From Myxococcota bacterium (GTDB taxonomy: Bacteria > Myxococcota_A > UBA796), in contig JAQXDW010000007.1 in the NCBI GenBank assembly GCA_029251165.1, forward strand, positions 62,001 to 126,000: a DNA stretch of 64,000 nucleotides. The letters are read 5' to 3'. Within the stretch, counting starts at the first letter, position 1. Every line of letters starts with the position of its first letter. The translations under genes were made by a program, and so were the position numbers. Below the pieces are notes generated by a model that was not told the DNA's origin, did no database searches, and saw only the letters and a program-made list of their open reading frames with translations. Shown one piece after another: positions 25,473 through 33,604 of this stretch.

Positions 25473-26963
25473 TTACCGCCAGCGTGCTCGCTTGGTCGTC
25501 CAGAACTGCAGCCGGGTGTACCAGTCCCATCGCGACAAGTTGGTCCGGTGCCCGCCGCGAACGCCCTGGGGGATCGGCCAGGGGGCGGTGGCCATTCGAT
25601 TCACCACCGTCAGCGGGGTGTCGGCGTGGATGCTGCGCCAGGTGGCGGCCATCGCGACGAGCTGCTCCACGGGGGTGAGCGGATCCTGTCCCGTGGCGCA
25701 GCGCAGGGTGTATGGAACCCGATCAGCCGGCGCGGCGGCGAGGGCATCGAGCAGCGCATCCACCGGGATCGGCTGGCGGGCTGCTGCACCACCAGAGGGC
25801 CAGGGTCCGGTGAGCGGCTCACCGATGGGACCGAGGATGCCCGCAGCGGTGACCGATGCCGGCAGAACGCCATCAGCCCGCCAGGCCAGCAGCGCGGCTC
25901 GAAGCCCCTCGTAGAGATCGGCGTAGCTGATGTGTCGGTCAGCCAGCGTCACCTCAAGTCCGCCCAGTCCCGTCGCCACCGCAGCAGTGCCGATCATGAG
26001 GTCTGCCTGAGAGAGGATCTCCGTCGAGGGGTGGACCTGCTCCAGCAGGGTGACGCTGGTCATCCAGCTTCCGCCGGTCGGACGGATGAGGAGGCGATCC
26101 GCCTGGGAGAGGGCAGACTCCTGCAGCGACCAGTATCGCTCCACCTTCCGGGCGGGGTTCAGCTCCGTGTCTGAGGGACGCACCGAAGAGAGCGTGCTCA
26201 CGCCGGGTCGATAGCGCTCATTGATGAGGGCGTTGACGGTGTGGAGCTCAGCCTTGTCGCTCGCCAGCATGCCGAACAGCCGCGGGCTGGCACCTGACAG
26301 ACTGCGCAGCGCTGAGACCGCGTCCTGATCGCTGTAGCTCTCCAGCTTGGCGTCCGGCTGGAGGCTGATCACCAGCGCACCCATGTGCCAGTACAGATCG
26401 ACCGGCGGGCCAGAGAAGGTGCCCATCGGAGACTTGCTGTCTCCGCGAACCGGGATCGAGAGACGGTGGGTGAAGACGTATGTCGCTACAGCATCGACGC
26501 CGCTGTAGGCCACCGCTGAGATCGGTCGTCCGAGGATCTCGGTGACCGCCGCCGCGCCGCCCGTCCTTGAGCAGTCCACCGCCGAGGTGGTGTAGTCGAT
26601 GGCGCAGGTCTCCAGGCGCTCAAAGCCCGCCACTGCCTCGTCCCAGGTCAGCGACTTCAGCGCCGTGACCAGATCAGTGAATGGCTTCACGCCGTGGGGG
26701 TGGTAGGCCACGGTCACCGATGCATCCTGGAGGGAGGCGAGCACATCTGGGGCATGCGCCGCGTACCAGGCCGCCTGATGCTCGCCGCGGTGAAGGTAGG
26801 CCTCCAGAGGAACACCTGCACGGCGGGCATACTCCAGGTGACGCCGAACATTATCAGCGCTACGCTGGGGATCTGAGATGTTCTCGAAGTGACCAAAGCG
26901 GTATCCGTAGAGGGGAGCTTCCTGGCCCAGACCGATCCCCGTCAGCAGCATCCATCCAACCAT
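25473..26963 (-). CDS. Secreted protein of unknown function
   Basis: 496 residues from the ATG at 26963, which begins a short signal peptide (MVGWMLLTGIGLGQEA); the frame is open far upstream but that part is antisense to the next gene. The mature protein starts YGYRFGHFENISD, contains AYHPHGVKPFTDLV and a late TVVNRMATAPWPIPQG. The His-rich beta/alpha stretch could be a polysaccharide-deacetylase-like barrel, but I cannot confirm metal ligands. It is divergent from a propeller lipoprotein with only 36 bases between start codons. Confidence 0.65.
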   Translation of the reverse strand: MVGWMLLTGIGLGQEAPLYGYRFGHFENISDPQRSADNVRRHLEYARRAGVPLEAYLHRGEHQAAWYAAHAPDVLASLQDASVTVAYHPHGVKPFTDLVTALKSLTWDEAVAGFERLETCAIDYTTSAVDCSRTGGAAAVTEILGRPISAVAYSGVDAVATYVFTHRLSIPVRGDSKSPMGTFSGPPVDLYWHMGALVISLQPDAKLESYSDQDAVSALRSLSGASPRLFGMLASDKAELHTVNALINERYRPGVSTLSSVRPSDTELNPARKVERYWSLQESALSQADRLLIRPTGGSWMTSVTLLEQVHPSTEILSQADLMIGTAAVATGLGGLEVTLADRHISYADLYEGLRAALLAWRADGVLPASVTAAGILGPIGEPLTGPWPSGGAAARQPIPVDALLDALAAAPADRVPYTLRCATGQDPLTPVEQLVAMAATWRSIHADTPLTVVNRMATAPWPIPQGVRGGHRTNLSRWDWYTRLQFWTTKRARWR

Positions 26964-26999
26964 CGTGCGCCCCCTTTCCCCTTCGAGGGTACCCCGTCC

Positions 27000-28178
27000 A
27001 TGCTCCCCTGGCTGATCGCCTGCACCCCTCCAGAGGTCCCCCGAGAAGACATCCTTCTCCTCACCGACCTCGCAGCGCCGATGGACGAGTGCGCCCTGCC
27101 GTGCGTCGCGCTGTCTGGACCGGCTGGGGTCGATCTGAGTCTGGCTGCAGACGATGTGCTGCTGGACTCCGGCACCATCAGCGACGACGGAACGCTCGCG
27201 CTCTGTCCGACGCCGGGTGTGCTCTCGCCAGGGGTCACCCTCACCATCACGCAGGCCGAGGCGGTGCTGCACACCGGGCAGCCAGACATCCAGCCGTTCG
27301 GCTACGCGATGGGTCGGCAGCGGGCATGGGGGGCACCAGCGTCCCTGGCATGGCAGGAGGATTGGGTCCTCGATCCCGACCCCATCTTCGGTCCCGAGCC
27401 AGAGAGCTGGTACCACCGGGCGATCACCAGCCCCCAACGCGCGGGGGATTACCTGTACTTCTCCGGTAAAGCCACGGATGACACGCCATACCTCCTGGGA
27501 ATGGTCGCGTTAGAGGGAGAGTCTGTGGTCGCGCCCTCTTCAGCACCGCTGCTCGAGCCGGCGAGCGGAGACTGGGACGCCGCCGGTCAGGTCAGCCCCA
27601 CCCTTCTCTTCGGACCAGACGGTGACGCGCTGCTCCTGTACCAAGGCCTCTCCGAGACGGCAGCGGTCCCGGTACTTGGCCGGGCGACCTCAGACGACGG
27701 GCTCACCTGGAGTCGTCCCGAGGGCTCGACCTACGGCGATCCGAGCGACAACAAGATCTCTCATCCCACCGCGCTCCGCGATGAGTCTGGGCTCATTGAG
27801 CTGTGGCACCTCACTGACGAGGGCGTGTTCGGCCTGTCGCTTTCTGAGGATGACGGGTACACCTTCACCCCCTCCTGCGTGTCGCTGCCGATGCGCGGGA
27901 AGTCACCGGAGGTCACCTGGCTTGTGGATCGCTACGTGATGACCTGGGCAACGCAGTCGGGCGACGAGGCCATCGTGAGGTGGGCCGAGAGCCACGACGG
28001 CGTCCGCTGGCTGGAGCACAGCGAGCCGATCCTCTGGGCCAGCGACAGCTCCTGGACCGCCGACGACCTCTCCAATGCTCAGCTCACCTGGATCGACGAT
28101 GCCCCCCGCTTGTTGCTGGTCGGCGTGCGCAACGGGCAGCACCGCTTCGGCTTGGCGCGTCCCCCACCCGAGGAATAA
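27000..28178 (+). CDS. Lipoprotein with GH43/sialidase-like beta-propeller repeats
   Basis: 392 residues. The ATG at 27000 begins a lipoprotein signal (MLPWLIACTPP). The C-terminal 250 residues show repeated propeller elements (GDALLLYQGLSE, then VPVLGRATSDDGLTW; GLIELWHLTDEGVFGLSLSEDDGYTF; RYVMTWATQSGDEAIVRWAESHDGVRW), the Asp-box-like SDDGLTW being typical of sialidase or GH43-type five/six-blade folds. No catalytic residues assigned. The next gene, a sulfatase-like lipoprotein, begins four bases after its stop, so both belong to one transcript. Confidence 0.75.
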   Translation: MLPWLIACTPPEVPREDILLLTDLAAPMDECALPCVALSGPAGVDLSLAADDVLLDSGTISDDGTLALCPTPGVLSPGVTLTITQAEAVLHTGQPDIQPFGYAMGRQRAWGAPASLAWQEDWVLDPDPIFGPEPESWYHRAITSPQRAGDYLYFSGKATDDTPYLLGMVALEGESVVAPSSAPLLEPASGDWDAAGQVSPTLLFGPDGDALLLYQGLSETAAVPVLGRATSDDGLTWSRPEGSTYGDPSDNKISHPTALRDESGLIELWHLTDEGVFGLSLSEDDGYTFTPSCVSLPMRGKSPEVTWLVDRYVMTWATQSGDEAIVRWAESHDGVRWLEHSEPILWASDSSWTADDLSNAQLTWIDDAPRLLLVGVRNGQHRFGLARPPPEE

Positions 28179-28182
28179 GACC

Positions 28183-29541
28183 ATGCTGCTCTCCCTCCTG
28201 GCGATTTCCTGCAAAGATCCCCCAGAAGACACCAGCACCGTGACGATGGCCTCTGCCTGTGGTGAGGCGTCGCCGACGACGGGCGACCGGGCGCTGAAAT
28301 TTGAGGGTGAGGCTCCACGCAACCTGATCGTGATCAGCATCGACACCCTCCGCCGGGATCGGGTCGGCTTCCACGGCGGCGGAGACGCCACCCCGTTTCT
28401 CGACGAGCGGCTCGCCGCATCGCTGACCCTCAGCGACCTTCAAGCCTGTGCCAACTGGACCTTTCCCGCTGTGTTCTGCGTGGTCACTGGTCAGACAATG
28501 CTGGAGCAGGGGCTGGAGCCATTTGATGCGACGCGCCTGGAGAGTCCCGACTACATCAACCCCGAGCTTCCCACCATGGCGGGGTGGATGGTGGACGCCG
28601 GCTGGGCGACGGCCCTGGTGACGACCAGCAAGCTGTTCAGCGATGCGCTGCCCACCGGCAACGGCTTCCAGGACGTCTCCTTCAACAGCGATCTGGACGC
28701 CGCAGGAGTCGCCGATGCTGCGCGCTCGACCCTCGACAGCCTCCAGGCTCGCGCGGATGGTGCCCCGTGGTACCTCCAGGTCCACTTTCGGGATCCCCAC
28801 GGTCCCTACAGCCCGCCGCTGAGCTACCAGGGCGACCTCGCGACAGCAAACCTCGATCCCTACGATCCACGGACATCCGCTGGCATCAACGCGATCTACA
28901 CCGCCCTTCCGGAGCTGGACACCGAGGCGCAGCAGGCGATCCGCGACACCATCGAGGTTCTCTATGCCGGGGAGCTGCGCTACCTCGACACGCAGCTCGC
29001 GCAGCTGTGGCGAGACTGGGAGGCCGCCGGTGTCCTGGACGATGCCCTGGTGGTTCTCTGGTCGGATCACGGCGAGCAGTTTTTTGAGCACGGCGGCTTC
29101 CAGCACGGCTCCATGCTGCACCAGGAAGAGGCCCGAGCCATCGGTGCGTTCTGGGCGAACAACCTCACCGCAGGCACATTCAGCGCCCCGACCATCCACA
29201 CGGACATCCCCGCCACCCTGCTCGATCTCTACAACATCACCCCGACCACGACGCTCTCTGGGGTCCCGCTGGGGGCTGCCGGCAGCGATCGGATTCGGGT
29301 GAGCGTCGCCCGGGACAAGGATCTCTCCCTCCAGCTCGCCGCTGATCGAAGCGGGCACCGGCTGCTCTACAGCTGGGGAGGAGACCGCTCTTACTACCGC
29401 ACGCCGCTCGACCCCTTCGAGGAGCAGGATCAGTACGACGCCGCTGCCGAGGATGTGATCTGCCTCTGGGACCACCTGCTGCCGGTGGTTGAGCAGATCG
29501 ATTCCACCAGCATCGGACCGGCGATCAGTCCCGGCCCGTAG
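28183..29541 (+). CDS. Sulfatase/alkaline-phosphatase superfamily lipoprotein
   Basis: 452 residues. The ATG at 28183 starts a lipoprotein signal (MLLSLLAISCKD). Superfamily motifs: first metal site VISIDTLRRDRVGFHGG (Asp54), the nucleophile region ANWTFPAVFCVVTGQ, and the second metal site LWSDHGEQFFEHG. In formylglycine sulfatases the nucleophile is C/SxPxR; here the position is Thr93 followed by FPAV, so formylglycine modification is not expected and Thr may be the nucleophile, as in some phosphoesterases of the fold. Co-transcribed with the propeller lipoprotein. Confidence 0.88.
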   Translation: MLLSLLAISCKDPPEDTSTVTMASACGEASPTTGDRALKFEGEAPRNLIVISIDTLRRDRVGFHGGGDATPFLDERLAASLTLSDLQACANWTFPAVFCVVTGQTMLEQGLEPFDATRLESPDYINPELPTMAGWMVDAGWATALVTTSKLFSDALPTGNGFQDVSFNSDLDAAGVADAARSTLDSLQARADGAPWYLQVHFRDPHGPYSPPLSYQGDLATANLDPYDPRTSAGINAIYTALPELDTEAQQAIRDTIEVLYAGELRYLDTQLAQLWRDWEAAGVLDDALVVLWSDHGEQFFEHGGFQHGSMLHQEEARAIGAFWANNLTAGTFSAPTIHTDIPATLLDLYNITPTTTLSGVPLGAAGSDRIRVSVARDKDLSLQLAADRSGHRLLYSWGGDRSYYRTPLDPFEEQDQYDAAAEDVICLWDHLLPVVEQIDSTSIGPAISPGP

Positions 29542-29720
29542 CGATTCAGCCCCTGCGAATGGCAAAGCCTTCGGCATGCAGCGTCCTGGAGCAGTCCACC
29601 GTTCCTGACACTATCCGTGCTCATGGACACCAGGAACCGGAACGCCGGGCATCATCGGTCCGCCATGGCGCATGTGCGCGGAGCGGCGGGTGAAGACGAG
29701 GCCGCTGGCGGTGGTGACGG

Positions 29721-31772
29721 TCAGCCCGATGGATGTGGGCTGCTGGCAGGTGGCGTTGGGGTGGTGCCTTGTGAGGGGGCTGGATCATCTGGGGTACCCA
29801 GCACCGCCTCGGCGCGCTCCAGGAGCGCCCGGACGTCCTCCGAACCAGGCTGCGTGTCCAGCGCCACGAGGGCCTCCCGGTTGTAGCGAAGTCCGATGAC
29901 TGACCCGCGGGTGACGTTGAGCTGGATGGAGGTCTGGAGCAGGGCGAGGGCCTCCACCGCGCGTCCGGACAGGCGCAGCACCTCGGCCATCGCTGAGGTG
30001 CTGCGGGCCAGTCCGGTCAGCTCGCCGATGCGGCGCTGGACGGCGAGCGCAGACTCCAGGGCGCGCTTCGCCGCCGCGAGCGATCCCCGGCTCATCTCCA
30101 GCCGACCAATGGTCTCGTCGATGCGGGCGATCTCCCGAACGTTCCCGAGACGCTCATAGCCCTGACGAGCGTCGACGGCGTGCTCCAGAGCGCGCTGGAT
30201 GGTCGCCTCGGAGACGACCTGATCGGGGGCGACGTGCAGCGGGAGGCGCGCGAGGATGTGATCGGTCTCGGCGCGCTCGCGGGCGGCGTCGGGGTGGGTG
30301 AGCCGCGCAAACAGGCGTCGAGATTCTCGCAGGAGCGCGCTGGCCTGGGCCGCGTCTCCGATCCGCATCCAGACGGCAGCCTGCTCGTTGAGCAGCTGGG
30401 CCGCCCCGATGTCGTCGCCGCTCTCAGTGCGTATCGTCACGGCCTGGTTCAGCGCGCTGAGGGCCTCCTCCAGGGAGGTCGCGTCACCGCGATCGTACTG
30501 AACGCCGGCGAGGACGATGAGGATGTCGGCGTGCTGGTCGGGCGGCGTCTTCGCATCAACGAGGGAGCGGGCGGTCTCCAGATCCGAGCGGGCCTCATCG
30601 AGGGAGAAGCCGCTGTGCCGTCCGCAGCCTGCCAGCTTGATGCGCCCCAGCTCGGTGTGAACCCGGCGGATGAGATCCGTCCGCTCTGGCAGCATCGCGC
30701 TGACCAGCTCCAGGGCATCCTCGCCCCATGCGACCGCGCTGTGGGCCGCGACAGGCTGAACCTCACCGACTGCAGCGAGGTACTCCTCGACCGCAGCGAC
30801 GGCCTCACCGGCTGCGCCGAGGTGCGCAGCAGCTCGCGCGCGTCCGCTGTCGCTGGGCAGCGTGACCACCTCGATGGACTCGATGCTCACCGGCTCAACA
30901 TCCACCACATCGGGCGTGCGCACCGTCAGCTCTTCCTCCGGCTCGACATCGACGGTCTCGCCCATCGGCGGCACCACTTCCGCGCGGGCCTCCGGCGGGT
31001 GAATCAGCGCCGCGAGCCGGTGGTGCCAGGCCTGACGCAGCGCGGGCAGCAGCTCGGCGGCCAGGAGGGTGGCGACCGCTGGATCCATCTGAAAGCGCCC
31101 CGCTCCCAGGTCCTCGAGGCTCACCCCAGCGTCATGGGCCACCTGGAGCCCTTCCAAGGCACGGAGCGGGTCCAGCGACAGCAACTCGGTGAGCAGAGAC
31201 AGCTCAAAGCCGGCACCGATGACCGCTGCCGCCCGGATGATCCGCCGGGCCTCTGCGGGCATCGTGCCCACGGTCGGCGGCTCGTGTGCGGTCACTGTAG
31301 GCCCATGACACTCAGCACGGTCGAGGATCGCCCGCAGCGCGTCGTCAACAGGCCGCCGAGCGAAGGTGAGCACCAGGACAAGCCGGAGCCGTCCAGGGTG
31401 CTCGGTGAGCTGCCGAATGACATCGACGGTGGCCCGGTCTGCCAGATCGACGCGCTCGCAGATGATCGCTCGGGGGGCCTCTGACGATGCCAGCAGGTTG
31501 AGCGACGCCACGATCGCGCCGAGCCCAGAGTCAGACTGCTCCCCCAGCAGCGCCCCTCGGAGCCCCCGACGGGTTTGCCCGCTGCTCCAGGAGGCGCGCT
31601 CTCCGGTCAGCAGCTCGATGCGGCGGATGGCCTCCAGCACCGGGCGGAGGGGGGCCTGAGGGCCGCCGCAGTGGACGCGGACCGCCCGCCACGGCGGCGG
31701 AGCGATCTCGACGGCAGCCCCAACGACAGCCACAACACGAGCAACTGGGTTGTCGGCAAGTTCCTGCCACAT
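29721..31772 (-). CDS. Degenerate STAND/AAA-type ATPase with C-terminal TPR repeats
   Basis: 683 residues starting at ATG 31772 (a GTG three bases upstream is equally close to the GGAGG site). The N-terminal 280 residues resemble the ATPase part of MalT/AAA_16-like regulators (AIICERVDLADRATVDVIRQL as a Walker B-like strand; GTMPAEARRIIRAAAVIGAGF as the winged-helix linker), but I find no Walker A. After an acidic linker, residues about 390-660 are TPR-like helices (GAAQLLNEQAAVWMRIGD, then LLRESRRLFARL; GSLAAAKRALESALAVQRRI). No DNA-binding domain is seen, so it may be a signalling scaffold. Confidence 0.75.
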   Translation of the reverse strand: MWQELADNPVARVVAVVGAAVEIAPPPWRAVRVHCGGPQAPLRPVLEAIRRIELLTGERASWSSGQTRRGLRGALLGEQSDSGLGAIVASLNLLASSEAPRAIICERVDLADRATVDVIRQLTEHPGRLRLVLVLTFARRPVDDALRAILDRAECHGPTVTAHEPPTVGTMPAEARRIIRAAAVIGAGFELSLLTELLSLDPLRALEGLQVAHDAGVSLEDLGAGRFQMDPAVATLLAAELLPALRQAWHHRLAALIHPPEARAEVVPPMGETVDVEPEEELTVRTPDVVDVEPVSIESIEVVTLPSDSGRARAAAHLGAAGEAVAAVEEYLAAVGEVQPVAAHSAVAWGEDALELVSAMLPERTDLIRRVHTELGRIKLAGCGRHSGFSLDEARSDLETARSLVDAKTPPDQHADILIVLAGVQYDRGDATSLEEALSALNQAVTIRTESGDDIGAAQLLNEQAAVWMRIGDAAQASALLRESRRLFARLTHPDAARERAETDHILARLPLHVAPDQVVSEATIQRALEHAVDARQGYERLGNVREIARIDETIGRLEMSRGSLAAAKRALESALAVQRRIGELTGLARSTSAMAEVLRLSGRAVEALALLQTSIQLNVTRGSVIGLRYNREALVALDTQPGSEDVRALLERAEAVLGTPDDPAPSQGTTPTPPASSPHPSG

Positions 31773-31775
31773 CAC

Positions 31776-32104
31776 GCCATCCTCCCTGGTCCAAGAGCGT
31801 ATCAAGGTGGGCACGATACGGAGACCGGCTTGCTCCACCCTCCCCCTCGCCCTCCTCGACCAAGGGAGCGGCCGCACCACATCCCTCATAATGATCGGAG
31901 CTCATCAGGCGCACCGCTCTCCGATGGACCCCAGACCGCCTCCAGATGGACGACATGTGCGATGAGGGGCTGGCATCCTGCACCGCCTGGTGCTCCCTGA
32001 GGCCCCTGAGTCGACCACAAGGGGCAGACGCCCTTCAGCAGCGTCACGCCAGAGAGTCCCGCTCGGACGCAGACACGGGCTGCGATGCACGGTAGGATTT
32101 CGGC
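31776..32104. other. Divergent intergenic region of about 330 bp, no gene seen
   Basis: Lies between the leftward ATPase/TPR gene and the rightward zinc-ribbon gene. Leftward in-frame extension of the ATPase reaches 31889 but is Arg-rich and shadow-like. No hairpin or promoter is convincing. Confidence 0.4.
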
Positions 32105-32344
32105 ATGGAGCTAACCCCCTGCCCGCACTGTGCTGAGCTGCTGTTTACTGGCGCCAGCACCTGTCCCCACTGCGCAACCCCCCTCATCGAAGGCACCACA
32201 GCCCGACCGCTGCCCCTGCTGCTGCTCGGGCTCATGCTGACCGGCTGTGGGGACAAGGACGACACCGCAGAAGAAGAGGACACGTCAACGGCCTCGGCCC
32301 TGTACGGCATCGCCGAGACAGAGCCAGACGACACAAAGCGGTAG
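32105..32344 (+). CDS. Small zinc-ribbon/hydrophobic-helix protein with LYG motif, candidate radical SAM substrate
   Basis: 79 residues with an odd architecture: a double CxxC zinc ribbon (CPHC at 6-9, CPHC at 20-23), then a hydrophobic helix ending in a lipobox-like LTGC (Cys48), then a tail of acidic and Thr residues (DKDDTAEEEDTSTASALYGIA, first part) containing Leu-Tyr-Gly at 66-68. A normal lipoprotein would not carry a zinc ribbon before its signal helix. The gene converges with a radical SAM/SPASM gene, ends 18 bases apart. I have an unverified memory of similar small myxobacterial proteins ending in a YG-containing tail. It may be a peptide precursor modified at the LYG site (inference). 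Confidence 0.7.
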   Translation: MELTPCPHCAELLFTGASTCPHCATPLIEGTTARPLPLLLLGLMLTGCGDKDDTAEEEDTSTASALYGIAETEPDDTKR

Positions 32345-32362
32345 GCGGACGCCCCTGCAGGC

Positions 32363-33571
32363 TCAGGTCGGAGACCAGTCCTCCTCGATGATCGAGAACC
32401 GCCCGAAGTCATAGGGATTCCCTGGAGCGCGCTCGGTCTGCACCAGCCGCTCCCGTCGCCCCTGCTTCTTGAGGGTGGCTGCCCGGTGGTAGCACAGCGG
32501 GTTGTTCCCGCGCCGTCCCATCGTGCAGTGCGCCGTGAACGAGCAGCCCCCCCGGCAGAGGTCTGCGTAGTAGCAGCTCCCGCAGAAGCCCCAGAGCTCG
32601 TCTGCGGTCCGATCCCGGACGAAGCGAAGCTCCGGGGCGTGTGCCCAGATGTCCGCGAGCTGGAGGTCTCGGATGTTGCCGCCGACATAGGGGGCCGTCG
32701 GCAGGCTCGGGCAGGCCTTGATCTGGCCGTCTGACTCGATGCCGATGGTGTATCGACCGGCACTGCACCCCCGCCAGAACCCGGCTCGACCGCCGGGACG
32801 ACTGCGGAGAATTTGCTCATGGGGACCGTAGTAGCCGATGTTGTTCCCGGCCCGAATGTCGAGGACAGATGACAGCGGACGCCCCGATGCGGCCGCCTCC
32901 TCTGCGAGCGTAAGCTGAAGACGGGAGAGGGTCTCGATGACATCGAGGATCTGCCACGGCTGAAGGATCCACTCGGGATGATCCGCAGCGCGCCCCATCG
33001 GCACGGTGAGCTGCAGCCGCCAGACCGCGATGCCCTCCGCCCGCACATCCGCCATGGTCTCTGCGAGCAGGTGGGCGTTGAGGCGGTTGACCTGGCAGTT
33101 CGAGGTCGTGGTCATGCCCGCAGCCTTCGCCGCACGGAGGGCCTGGATCGCCGCACGGTGGCTCCCCCGTGCGGCACGCAGGGCGTCGTGGACCGCCTCG
33201 GGACCATCAATGGACACCCCGATAGCAGAGAGCCCAGCACCCCGCAGGGCCTTCGCCAGCGCCTCCGTCAGCCCCCGCCCGCCGGTCTGCATGGTCACCC
33301 GCAGCCCGCTGGTGTGCAGGAAGCTGATGATCTCCAGGATGTCCGGGCGCAGGTACGCCTCGCCGCCGATGAGGGTGACCTCGCGGCAGCCCAGCGCCAC
33401 CAGCGCGCGCGCAACGTCGAACACCTCATCGGTGGACAGCTCATCAGGACGCGCACGGCCCGCCCGGCTGCCGCAGTGGGCGCAGGCATGGTCGCAGCGC
33501 ATCGTCAGCTCCCAGACCGCGTAGATGGGCGTGTCGATGTCAGCAGCGGTGGCGGTGCGCGGTGAGGCCAT
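32363..33571 (-). CDS. Radical SAM/SPASM-domain peptide-maturase-like enzyme
   Basis: 402 residues. The radical SAM cluster motif is canonical: CDHACAHC (Cys26, Cys30, Cys33), followed by GGEAYLR (GGE motif) and VSIDGPEAVHD. The C-terminal SPASM part is Cys-rich: WRGCSAG, IKACPSLP, WGFCGSCYYADLCRGGCSF, and ends with GRRGNNPLCYH. SPASM enzymes mostly modify peptides or proteins. No other modification gene is adjacent; the closest small gene is the convergent zinc-ribbon LYG protein. It is divergent from an S9 peptidase, 33 bases between starts. The substrate is unproven. Confidence 0.9.
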   Translation of the reverse strand: MASPRTATAADIDTPIYAVWELTMRCDHACAHCGSRAGRARPDELSTDEVFDVARALVALGCREVTLIGGEAYLRPDILEIISFLHTSGLRVTMQTGGRGLTEALAKALRGAGLSAIGVSIDGPEAVHDALRAARGSHRAAIQALRAAKAAGMTTTSNCQVNRLNAHLLAETMADVRAEGIAVWRLQLTVPMGRAADHPEWILQPWQILDVIETLSRLQLTLAEEAAASGRPLSSVLDIRAGNNIGYYGPHEQILRSRPGGRAGFWRGCSAGRYTIGIESDGQIKACPSLPTAPYVGGNIRDLQLADIWAHAPELRFVRDRTADELWGFCGSCYYADLCRGGCSFTAHCTMGRRGNNPLCYHRAATLKKQGRRERLVQTERAPGNPYDFGRFSIIEEDWSPT

Positions 33572-33604
33572 GGACAGAGGATAGAGTCATCGCGCGAGGT
33601 GTGA

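Noticed and set aside
28084..29577. Leftward open frame of about 497 codons opposite the sulfatase-fold gene
   Set aside because: Antisense to intact metal-binding motifs; composition is that of a shadow.
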